From positions 1 through 12,164 of the forward strand of contig SFJN01000068.1 in the NCBI GenBank assembly GCA_004555055.1: DNA of 12,164 bases. The letters are read 5' to 3'. The stretch comes from Bacteroidales bacterium. GTDB lineage: Bacteria; Bacteroidota; Bacteroidia; Bacteroidales; Bacteroidaceae. Below the pieces are notes generated by a model. That model was not told the DNA's origin and made no database searches. It saw only the letters and a program-made list of their open reading frames with translations. Position numbers and translations under genes: made by a program. Shown here one piece after another: positions 6,693 through 12,164 of this stretch; position 1 is the stretch's first letter, and each line of letters opens with the position of its first letter.

Positions 6693-7778
6693 TCATTCAG
6701 CGGGATAGCCTACGGCATTGTTCAGCATGGGCTTGAAGGATGTGTCGAGTCCGAAGAGGCGTACGAGTGCTTCGCTGTCCATGGTGCCTCGGGTGACGGT
6801 TGCCAGTCCGGCTGCAGCGCAGAAGACATTGATATTTTCGCTGGCGATGCCAGCATCGGCACTCATCATGCGCTGAGCCTGTTCACCCTGCATACCGAAC
6901 CGCTGGGTATCGGCTACCATGACGACGAATGCCGGAGCCTTTGCAATGGCCTCCTGGCGCGATGCTACAAGTGTACGGTGGTCGCCGTCGGCAATGTGTT
7001 GCAGCACATGATGTTCGGGGAGATAGCGGTAGCAGCCTTCGGCAGTGACGAGGAAGAGCAGTATTTCCTGACGGTTCATGGCTGTGGGCGATGTCAGGCG
7101 TCCGTCGTCGCGGTTCCGTCCGCCGGCAGCCCACAGCAGGTCGGCAACGTCCTGCAGGGCAAGCGTACGGTCGGCATATTCGCGCACGGAGCGGCGGTGG
7201 CGCAGGGTGGTCATGATGTCTGTGCCGCGTTCGGCTGTGGGCTGCGGCAGCAGCAGGTGCTTGCCCGTGAGGCGTACAAGTTCGGCCTCCAGGGCTTCGG
7301 CGGTTATGACTCCGCTGACGATGCGTCCCTCGGGGTCGATGATATAGCAGGTGGGAATCCACTTCAGCTTATAGTCGGCTGCGATGGGATTCTTCTTCCA
7401 AGGCTTTCCGTCCGAAATCTGTGGCCATGGCATCTGGTATTTTTGCAGTGCCTTGCGCCAGTTGTCGTAGTTGTCGTCGAAGGAGACGCTCAGCCATTTC
7501 AGGGGTTTCCCGTCGATGCTGACGTTCCGGAAAGCCGCTTCGAGACGTTTCATGCCGGGAATTTCGCGTCGGCAGTCACCGCACCACGAAGCCCAGAAGT
7601 CGAGCACCAGCCACGAACCGCGGAAGTCTTTCAGTGCGATTTTCTGTCCCAAGGTGTCGGGGGCGTTGAAAAGGGGTGCCGTGGTGCCGGCAGCAAGCGC
7701 CGGGGCGTGTTCGTCCTGTGCCATTGCTGGCAGGGAGCAGACGAAGGCAATGACTATGGAGAGCAGGTAACGGGTCAT
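6693..7778 (-). CDS. Exported thioredoxin (TlpA-like)-nitroreductase fusion
   Basis: The 361-residue protein begins with a signal peptide (MTRYLLSIVIAFVCSLPAMA, cut before Q21). Residues about 30-175 are a TlpA/AhpC-type thioredoxin domain: APLFNAPDTLG (34-44), WCGDC (65-69; C66, C69) and the cis-Pro loop WIPTCYIID (140-148). Residues about 178-361 are a nitroreductase-family, FMN-type domain: RRSVREYADRTL (195-206), DLLWAAGGRNRDDGR (213-227), SPTAMNRQEI (230-239), then GLATVTRGTMD (324-334) and NAVGYP (354-359). That domain resembles the stand-alone exported nitroreductases of Bacteroidetes. The ATG at 7778 is preferred to a TTG at 7820 because the signal peptide starts there. It lies 90 bases after the epimerase and 64 before the Omp28-like pair. 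The reading frame runs through both domains with no stop. Substrate and electron donor are unknown. Confidence 0.85.
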   Translation of the reverse strand: MTRYLLSIVIAFVCSLPAMAQDEHAPALAAGTTAPLFNAPDTLGQKIALKDFRGSWLVLDFWASWCGDCRREIPGMKRLEAAFRNVSIDGKPLKWLSVSFDDNYDNWRKALQKYQMPWPQISDGKPWKKNPIAADYKLKWIPTCYIIDPEGRIVSGVITAEALEAELVRLTGKHLLLPQPTAERGTDIMTTLRHRRSVREYADRTLALQDVADLLWAAGGRNRDDGRLTSPTAMNRQEILLFLVTAEGCYRYLPEHHVLQHIADGDHRTLVASRQEAIAKAPAFVVMVADTQRFGMQGEQAQRMMSADAGIASENINVFCAAAGLATVTRGTMDSEALVRLFGLDTSFKPMLNNAVGYPAE

Positions 7779-7814
7779 GGGATTGTTCGTGAGGATTTTG
7801 GAAAACGGGAATCG

Positions 7815-7845
7815 CCGCAAATCCCATGTTGCGGATGGGTTGCGG
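7815..7845 (-). other. Intercistronic hairpin after the epimerase gene
   Basis: On the minus strand CCGCAA (7845-7840) pairs with TTGCGG (7820-7815), and inside it CCCAT (7839-7835) pairs with ATGGG (7827-7823) around a 7-base loop, with a 2-base bulge. It lies between the epimerase stop (7869) and the thioredoxin-nitroreductase start (7778). There is no immediate T-run, so it is likely a processing or attenuation structure within the operon. Confidence 0.5.
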
Positions 7846-7868
7846 CTTTAGATGGCGTATGGAGGCTG

Positions 7869-9071
7869 TCAGGATTTCTTGAGGATTTCCTGGCAGAGCA
7901 TGGCACTCTTGATGAGCATTCTGGGAATGTGGAAGGGCCCTTTGAAGATGTTTCCCTTGGCAGGCTGTGCCACGGTGCCGTCGCGGTGGAGATATCCGTA
8001 CCATTCGCCCTTCTCGCGGTCGGGGAGATGTCCGTATGTCCATTCCGAAATCTGCCGGTGCATCTTCAGATACTGCTCCTCGCCGGTGGCCTCGTAGGCA
8101 TAGAGGGTGGCAATCATCGCCTCGGTCTGCGGCCACCAGAACTTCATGTCCTGGCTGTAGTCCTGCTGGGGGAATCCCTTGCAGTCGCGGAAGTTGATGA
8201 TTCCGCCGTACACTTCGTCCCAGCCCCACTTCCACGACCATCGCAGGATGGTGAGCGCCATTTCGGTGAGTGCGGGGTCCCAGTTGCGGAATTTGGCTTC
8301 CTCGAGTATGAACCAGCTGGTTTCGATGCAGTGTCCGGGGTTGATGAGCCGTCCGTTGATGTTGTCGATGAATTCGCCGTTGGGGCCTACGCATTCGAGC
8401 AGAGCCTCGAACTCGGGATGCATGAAATAGGTGCGCAGCGCATGTATGCTGCGGTCGATTTCTGCGGTCAGGCGTTCGGCACCTTCCAGTCCGAAGTGCA
8501 GCAGTGCCTCGCGTATGCGTGCCGCGGTGTTCACCAGTATCATGGTGATGCTGTGTCCGCGGCTCTCCTGTGCGGGGAGGTATTTCGGCTCGAGGAATCC
8601 CGGTGTGTGGAGCATTCGGATGATGCTGTCGAAGATTTCGAGTGCGCGTTTTGCATGGTTCACGTCGCCGGTAGCGAGGGCATATTCGCTGTGTGCGATG
8701 GCGGCGAAGCCTTCGGAGAAGACATAGCGGCGCTTGCGGAGCGGCGTGCCGTCGGCCATGACTTCGAAGAACATGTGTCCGTCGGTGTCGAAGCAGTGTG
8801 CTTCGATGAAGTCGAGACAGCTTTTCGAAGCCTCGAGCCATTCGCTGCGCTGCTCGATGTTGTTATAGGCAAAGGCTGCGATGAAGCCGAAGCGTCCCTG
8901 GAACCATACGCTCTTCGTGCTGTCCATCAGTTGTCCGTCGCGGTCGAGGCAGGTGTAGACGCCGCCGTTCACACGGTCCAGTCCGTGTTCCATCCAAAAG
9001 GGGAGGATGTTCTCTGTCAGTTCGCTGCAGCTCTGCTCCATGCAGGCCGTCAGATATTTCCGGGTATCCAT
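7869..9071 (-). CDS. N-acylglucosamine 2-epimerase (AGE) family protein
   Basis: The family interconverts GlcNAc and ManNAc, or epimerises other sugars such as cellobiose and mannose, in an (alpha/alpha)6 barrel in the cytosol. The 400-residue length is typical. Family landmarks are NGGVYTCLDRDG (35-46), the substrate arginine in WFQGR (56-60), LINPGHCIETSWF (242-254, with catalytic-type H247), GGIINFRDCKG (289-299), KFWWPQTEA (310-318) and KGPFHIPRM (377-385, second catalytic-type H381). Both histidines are present, so it should be active. There is no signal peptide. The ATG at 9071 is 6 bases after the lipid-kinase stop, which implies translational coupling. The precise sugar cannot be read from sequence: ManNAc from sialic-acid breakdown is one option, but no sialidase or neuraminate lyase is in the window. 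Confidence 0.9.
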   Translation of the reverse strand: MDTRKYLTACMEQSCSELTENILPFWMEHGLDRVNGGVYTCLDRDGQLMDSTKSVWFQGRFGFIAAFAYNNIEQRSEWLEASKSCLDFIEAHCFDTDGHMFFEVMADGTPLRKRRYVFSEGFAAIAHSEYALATGDVNHAKRALEIFDSIIRMLHTPGFLEPKYLPAQESRGHSITMILVNTAARIREALLHFGLEGAERLTAEIDRSIHALRTYFMHPEFEALLECVGPNGEFIDNINGRLINPGHCIETSWFILEEAKFRNWDPALTEMALTILRWSWKWGWDEVYGGIINFRDCKGFPQQDYSQDMKFWWPQTEAMIATLYAYEATGEEQYLKMHRQISEWTYGHLPDREKGEWYGYLHRDGTVAQPAKGNIFKGPFHIPRMLIKSAMLCQEILKKS

Positions 9072-9077
9072 ATTTTT

Positions 9078-10142
9078 TTATGTGTTTCTGTTACGGATTT
9101 TGTCTATGATTTGCTTGAATTTCCTGAGGTCCGTAATGCGGAGGTTCTCCAGTCGCTGGAAGGGCTCGATGACATTGCGGAAGAAGGTCTCCTCGATGTC
9201 GTGGTTGAGGTTTTCGATGTCGCGTGCCATGTCCTGAACTTTCGGGAACATGAGCGGGCGGTGCCCTGGGTGGCTGTTGATTACGGCGTTCAGGGCACCG
9301 GGGATGAGTTCCACCTCAAGCGATTCGCCCATATTTACGGGGTCGCCGTCGATGTGTGCCGGCCCCGCCTTCTGCCGGGTGATGCGCAGGTGCCTGGTGC
9401 GGAAAATCTTCACATGGCTGTTCTTCGTCAGCTGCCGGTTGAAGAGTTGCAGCACGATCTGCGGTGCTTCGAGTGGCGAGAAAGGGGTGAGGATGGTGAC
9501 GTCGAGCAGTCCGTCGCGTGTGGAGGCGTAGGGGGCGATGTAGGCATTGTTGCCGTATTGCGAGGCATTGGCACAGGCGATGAGGAAAGCCTCGTGGGTC
9601 TCGTCCTCGCCGTCCATCTCTATGCGGTACACTTCCGGGCGGTACGAAAGTCCGTCCTGCAATGTCTTTTCAATATATGTGGAAAGTCCGCGTTTCCCGG
9701 CCTCGGCAAACTTCATGCTGATGAAGGCGTCGAAACCTACTCCGCAGGTGCAGAAGAATGCCTCACCGTTGATGCGTCCGTAGTCGAGTTTTTCGATGCA
9801 AGCCTCGTTGATGAGTTTCATCGCCTCCGCGGGGTCCATGGGAATGCGCAGGTGGCGTGCCAGTCCGTTTCCGCTTCCTGCGGGAATGATGCCAAGGGCG
9901 GTGGTTGTATGCACCAGCGAGCGTGCCACCTCGTTCACGGTGCCGTCGCCTCCGACCGCCACGATGATGTCGGCCTTCCCGGCCGTTTTCCGGGCAATCT
10001 CCGCAGCATGTCCGGCGTGGGTGGTATATTGTATAGAAGCCTCGTGGCGGCTGTGGTCGAGAATGTTGTCAATGGCGTTTTCAACAATGTCCTTGCGACC
10101 GGTGCCGGCTTTGGGGTTGATGATAAAAAGAATTTTTGGCAT
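9078..10142 (-). CDS. Diacylglycerol/sphingoid-base kinase-like lipid kinase
   Basis: The 354-residue protein belongs to the DAGK catalytic superfamily (YegS, BmrU, DgkB, sphingosine kinase), which phosphorylates a lipid hydroxyl with ATP at the inner membrane face. Visible motifs are IINPKAGTGRK (7-17), VGGDGTVNEV (63-72), IIPAGSGNGLARHL (85-98), CGVGFDAF (133-140), RDGLLDVTIL (209-218) and HIDGDP (263-268), in the usual two-lobe order. Residues about 293-354 form a charged, probably helical extension beyond the roughly 300 residues common in the family. It is first in a five-gene minus-strand run and is divergent from spt, so a sphingoid base or ceramide is a reasonable substrate, but diacylglycerol fits the motifs equally well. 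The ATG at 10142 immediately precedes the PKILFIINP block. Confidence 0.9.
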   Translation of the reverse strand: MPKILFIINPKAGTGRKDIVENAIDNILDHSRHEASIQYTTHAGHAAEIARKTAGKADIIVAVGGDGTVNEVARSLVHTTTALGIIPAGSGNGLARHLRIPMDPAEAMKLINEACIEKLDYGRINGEAFFCTCGVGFDAFISMKFAEAGKRGLSTYIEKTLQDGLSYRPEVYRIEMDGEDETHEAFLIACANASQYGNNAYIAPYASTRDGLLDVTILTPFSPLEAPQIVLQLFNRQLTKNSHVKIFRTRHLRITRQKAGPAHIDGDPVNMGESLEVELIPGALNAVINSHPGHRPLMFPKVQDMARDIENLNHDIEETFFRNVIEPFQRLENLRITDLRKFKQIIDKIRNRNT

Positions 10143-10208
10143 ACTCTTTCGGGCAGATGTGGAATATGACCTTGGATTTCATCCTTCGTTTTCTCGCCAT
10201 GGCATAAT

Positions 10209-10222
10209 CCAAACAAGTTTGG
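10209..10222. promoter_or_regulatory. Short inverted repeat, possible operator
   Basis: CCAAAC (10209-10214) and GTTTGG (10217-10222) are reverse complements separated by AA. The site lies in the kinase-side leader, about 70 bases upstream of its ATG and about 110 bases downstream of its predicted transcription start. It could bind a dimeric regulator or form a small RNA hairpin; only symmetry and position support this. Confidence 0.3.
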
Positions 10223-10329
10223 CTTCTGCTCATATGGCTGAACGAAAACGTTCTCTTGCGTGCAATGCAGCAAAAAGTTCCAAGAAAGGACTCCGGAAGA
10301 GAATGAAGAAGATGTACGTCAGTCATGCG

Positions 10330-10365
10330 CAAAAATACGGTGTTTTTTTTATTAGAGGAAACAAA
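10330..10365 (-). promoter_or_regulatory. Candidate promoter of the five-gene lipid-kinase operon
   Basis: On the minus strand TATTTTTG (10337-10330) is a perfect match to the Bacteroidetes -7 box TAnnTTTG. A TTTG (10365-10362) lies 24 bases upstream, slightly longer than the usual spacing. Transcription would start near 10323 and leave a leader of about 180 bases before the kinase ATG at 10142. Confidence 0.5.
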
Positions 10366-10433
10366 ACAGCGTAAAACGTCCGTGAAACTGTGAAAAAACG
10401 CTATAGTAATGCACAGTTTCGGGGTGGTTTGTG

Positions 10434-10441
10434 TAATTTTG
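10434..10441 (+). promoter_or_regulatory. spt promoter -7 box
   Basis: TAATTTTG is a perfect TAnnTTTG -7 box 32 bases before the spt ATG; start of transcription would be near 10448. No TTTG occurs at the expected -33 distance (a TTTC at 10417-10420 is too close). The short leader is A- and T-rich (CCTTTTTTTAAAAGAAT) with no Shine-Dalgarno sequence, as usual in this phylum. Confidence 0.6.
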
Positions 10442-10473
10442 CACCCACAAACAAAGCCTTTTTTTAAAAGAAT

Positions 10474-11664
10474 ATGGATTTACTACACGAAAAGATTTCG
10501 AAATATACCCAGCCTGCCGAGGTGCGTGCCAAAGGTCTGTACCCTTATTTCCGTGCCATAGAGGGCAAGCAGGGTACCGAAGTGGACATGGCCGGGCATC
10601 ACGTCATCATGCTTGGCAGCAATGCCTATACCTCCCTTACTGGTGACGACCGCGTCATAGAGGCCGGAGTGAAAGCCATGCGCAAATATGGCAGCGGATG
10701 CGCCGGAAGCCGCTTCCTCAACGGTACGCTCGACATCCATGTCCAGCTTGAGCGCGAGCTGGCGGAATTCGTGGGAAAGGACGATGCCCTCTGCATCTCC
10801 ACAGGCTTTACGGTCAACAGCGGTGTCATCCCCGCCCTCCTCGGTCCGCACGACTACATCATCTGCGACGACCGCGACCACGCTTCCATCGTCGACGGCC
10901 GCCGGTTGTCGATGGCCAAGCAGCTTCGCTACAAGCACAACGATATGGCCGACCTGGAGTTCAAACTCCAGCGTTGCGAGCAGGATGCCGTGAAACTCAT
11001 CGTTGTCGACGGCGTGTTCTCTATGGAAGGCGACCTGGCCCCCTTGCCCGAAATCATCGCCTTGAAGAAGAAGTATCCCAATACCGTCCTCATGGTCGAC
11101 GAGGCACACGGCATCGGTGTCTTCGGCCGCAACGGCCGCGGTGTGTGCGACCATTTCGGATGTACGGCCGACGTGGACCTCATCATGGGCACCTTCTCCA
11201 AGAGTCTGGCCTCCATCGGCGGATTCATCGCTGCCGATGCTGCCATCATCGACTTCCTTCGTCACACTTGCCGCACCTACATCTTCAGTGCCAGCTGTAC
11301 GCCTGCTGCCACAGCATCGGCACTCGAGGCCCTTCATATCCTCCAGAGCGAGCCCGAGCGCATCGAACGCCTGTGGGAGGTGACACGCTATGCCCTCCAG
11401 CGCTTCAAGGAGGAAGGTTTTGAAATCGGCGACACCCAAAGCCCCATCATCCCCCTCTATGTGCGCGACATCGAGAAGACCTTTGCGGCCACGGCCATGG
11501 CTTTCGAGGCCGGTGTCTTCATCAATCCCGTCATTCCTCCTGCCTGCCATCCCACCGATACGCTGGTGCGCGTGGCACTTATGGCCGACCACACCCACGA
11601 ACAGGTGGACCGTGCCGTAGCGGCATTGAAGAAGGTGTTCCAGCAGCTCGGTATCATTGGGTAG
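10474..11664 (+). CDS. spt: Serine palmitoyltransferase (sphingolipid synthesis)
   Basis: This PLP-dependent alpha-oxoamine synthase condenses L-serine with palmitoyl-CoA (or a branched acyl-CoA) to 3-ketodihydrosphingosine, the first step of sphingolipid synthesis. The 396-residue length suits the soluble bacterial homodimer. Visible are YGSGCAGSRFLNGT (72-85), the PLP-stacking histidine in RDHASIVDG (134-142, H136), VDEAHGIG (208-215; D209, H212) and the Schiff-base lysine in GTFSKSLASIGG (239-250, K243). The SNAYTSL segment (49-55) and the overall sequence match the Bacteroides enzyme much better than BioF or Kbl relatives. It is transcribed alone, from a TAnnTTTG box to a strong terminator, and is divergent from a lipid kinase. 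3-Ketosphinganine reductase is not in the window. Confidence 0.93.
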   Translation: MDLLHEKISKYTQPAEVRAKGLYPYFRAIEGKQGTEVDMAGHHVIMLGSNAYTSLTGDDRVIEAGVKAMRKYGSGCAGSRFLNGTLDIHVQLERELAEFVGKDDALCISTGFTVNSGVIPALLGPHDYIICDDRDHASIVDGRRLSMAKQLRYKHNDMADLEFKLQRCEQDAVKLIVVDGVFSMEGDLAPLPEIIALKKKYPNTVLMVDEAHGIGVFGRNGRGVCDHFGCTADVDLIMGTFSKSLASIGGFIAADAAIIDFLRHTCRTYIFSASCTPAATASALEALHILQSEPERIERLWEVTRYALQRFKEEGFEIGDTQSPIIPLYVRDIEKTFAATAMAFEAGVFINPVIPPACHPTDTLVRVALMADHTHEQVDRAVAALKKVFQQLGIIG

Positions 11665-11733
11665 GAGCGTCTTGCCTCTTGCAGGCATAAACATGCTCAT
11701 ACCATATATATAGAAATTACAGACATATACAAG

Positions 11734-11770
11734 GGCACAGGTCTTCCTCCAGAGGGACTTGTGCCTTTTT
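11734..11770 (+). terminator. Rho-independent terminator of spt
   Basis: GGCACAGGTC (11734-11743) pairs with GACTTGTGCC (11756-11765) with one wobble pair, and CCTC/GAGG can extend the stem inward. Five T residues follow directly (11766-11770). The position, 69 bases after the spt stop, fits. AAG before the stem can pair with the T-run, as in bidirectional terminators. Confidence 0.85.
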
Positions 11771-11843
11771 GTGGTCATATATTTCCCCCTGCTCAGGTTC
11801 CCCTCCTTGCCATCTTGTCGTGTTTGACTGGAGATGAACGGCG

Positions 11844-11950
11844 TTTCGGAAAATGAAAACATCGGACTTCTTTGAGGCAAACATCCGTACTTTTAGGGCA
11901 AAACATCGGAACTTTATCCCAAAGAAGTCCGATGTTTTCAGTTTCCGGAA
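11844..11950. repeat. 22-base tandem repeat within a 31-base inverted repeat
   Basis: The arms 11844-11874 and 11920-11950 are reverse complements at 29 of 31 positions, including a perfect 21-base core, around a 45-base centre. The left arm and centre contain three direct copies of a unit opening with AAACATC at 11857, 11879 and 11901, exactly 22 bases apart; the core is AAACATCSGNACTT. The right arm is a fourth, inverted copy. No gene lies inside it. It looks like a dispersed intergenic repeat or multi-site binding element rather than a simple terminator. Confidence 0.8.
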
Positions 11951-11996
11951 CATGTTCTCTCTCTCTGAAAAAAGTTTTTGTGGTTTTCTCCTACAT

Positions 11997-12050
11997 TCCT
12001 ACACCAATCCTCGAAAAAACCTTTATACATTGGAATTTTCCGGTGTAGGA
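11997..12050. repeat. 9-base inverted repeat
   Basis: TCCTACACC (11997-12005) and GGTGTAGGA (12042-12050) are perfect reverse complements around a 36-base AT-rich centre. A partial copy CTCCTACA lies just before it (11989-11996). The long loop makes a classic terminator unlikely. Confidence 0.5.
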
Positions 12051-12053
12051 TTC

Positions 12054-12123
12054 ATCCTGCATTTTCTTTGTTGTTCATCTTGTTTATCCCTGTTTTTGAG
12101 TCTCAATATCCTGCATTTCTTTG
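12054..12123. repeat. Imperfect direct repeat
   Basis: ATCCTGCATTTTCTTTG (12054-12070) recurs as ATCCTGCATTTCTTTG (12108-12123), differing by one T, 54 bases apart. GGATTCAT (12048-12055) just before the first copy resembles AGATTCATT at the window end (12156-12164), so the repeat pattern may continue outside. Confidence 0.45.
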
Positions 12124-12164
12124 TGATTCCGTGTAAGATACAGCATAAAACTGCAAGATTCATT

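Larger units (their letters stand above)
10143..10473. other. Divergent promoter region between lipid kinase and spt
   Basis: These 331 bases separate the divergent starts of the lipid kinase and spt. They hold a perfect TAnnTTTG box facing each gene, a short CCAAAC/GTTTGG inverted repeat in the kinase leader, and AT-rich sequence. A minus-strand reading frame from 10332 overlaps the kinase in another frame and resembles nothing known, so I see no extra gene here. Confidence 0.7.
11665..12164. other. AT-rich repeat-bearing right edge
   Basis: After the spt stop there are 500 bases with no convincing gene. The stretch holds the spt terminator (11734-11770), a repeat element (11844-11950), an inverted repeat (11997-12050) and a direct repeat (12054-12123). 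Base composition falls clearly below that of the coding DNA beyond about 11940. A minus-strand frame at 11717-11953 (78 codons) is built from the terminator and the repeat and is probably not a gene. Confidence 0.6.

Noticed and set aside
6690..10169. A 1159-codon open reading frame on the + strand opposite three minus-strand genes
   Set aside because: The lipid kinase, epimerase and thioredoxin-nitroreductase genes happen to share one frame (gaps of 6 and 90 bases), and this frame is their exact codon-by-codon complement. It stays open because the real genes avoid TTA, CTA and TCA codons. Its translation is Cys/Val/Gly-rich and has no recognisable domain.
10474..11664. Alternative call of BioF or glycine C-acetyltransferase (Kbl)
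   Set aside because: The alpha-oxoamine synthase fold is shared, but the sequence around SNAYTSL, AGSRFLNGT and GTFSKSLASIGG follows the Bacteroides serine palmitoyltransferase, and no biotin or threonine genes are nearby.
10483..11880. A 465-codon minus-strand frame opposite spt
   Set aside because: It is antisense to a clearly recognisable spt gene, crosses its terminator and has no family resemblance; it is another effect of codon bias.
11844..11950. CRISPR array
   Set aside because: The 22-base units follow one another with no spacers, and one copy is inverted; there are no cas genes.
11717..11953. A 78-codon minus-strand frame over the 3' repeat
   Set aside because: Its sequence is simply the translation of the 22-base repeat and the spt terminator; the repeat period is not a multiple of three and no start context is seen.

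Overview
The window looks like chromosomal DNA of a Bacteroidales bacterium, most likely a GC-rich member of the Prevotellaceae or a relative. The reasons are: promoter-like TAnnTTTG boxes in place of classical -10/-35 boxes; A- or C-rich leaders without Shine-Dalgarno sequences; a Bacteroidetes-type serine palmitoyltransferase; an RsmE with the GPEGDFS knot motif; and two secreted Omp28-like proteins ending in a short YDLQGRR...G(I/Y)xI...GRK tail. The genus is inference. The coding DNA is GC-rich with strong codon bias; both window ends are more AT-rich and hold no confident gene.

Layout. 1-289: AT-rich left edge with a hairpin and a candidate promoter. 290-2573 (+): a likely two-gene unit, rsmE (16S rRNA uridine methyltransferase) and a fusion of an aminoglycoside-phosphotransferase/AmgK-like sugar kinase to a RapZ C-terminal domain. 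2574-2761: convergent intergenic gap with a long two-tier hairpin that should terminate both units. 2762-10142 (-): five co-oriented genes, read right to left: a diacylglycerol/long-chain-base kinase-like lipid kinase, an N-acylglucosamine 2-epimerase family protein (6 bases apart), an exported thioredoxin-nitroreductase fusion, and two secreted Omp28-like paralogues, one with a CxxC motif and one without. 10143-10473: divergent promoter region. 10474-11664 (+): serine palmitoyltransferase (spt), followed by a rho-independent terminator. 11665-12164: AT-rich, with a 22-base-period repeat inside a 31-base inverted repeat, then further short inverted and direct repeats.

How the genes may work together. 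Spt makes the first sphingolipid intermediate (3-ketodihydrosphingosine). The divergent lipid kinase belongs to the superfamily that includes sphingosine kinases, so the shared intergenic region may pair synthesis with phosphorylation of sphingoid bases; this is inference. The rest of the five-gene cluster is less easily unified: three of its products appear exported, two of them carry a CxxC thioredoxin-fold site, and one is a flavin-type reductase domain, suggesting an envelope redox function. The kinase-RapZ fusion likely joins amino-sugar (cell-wall) metabolism with a GlcN6P-sensing domain. No CRISPR array, tRNA, rRNA, or complete insertion sequence was seen.
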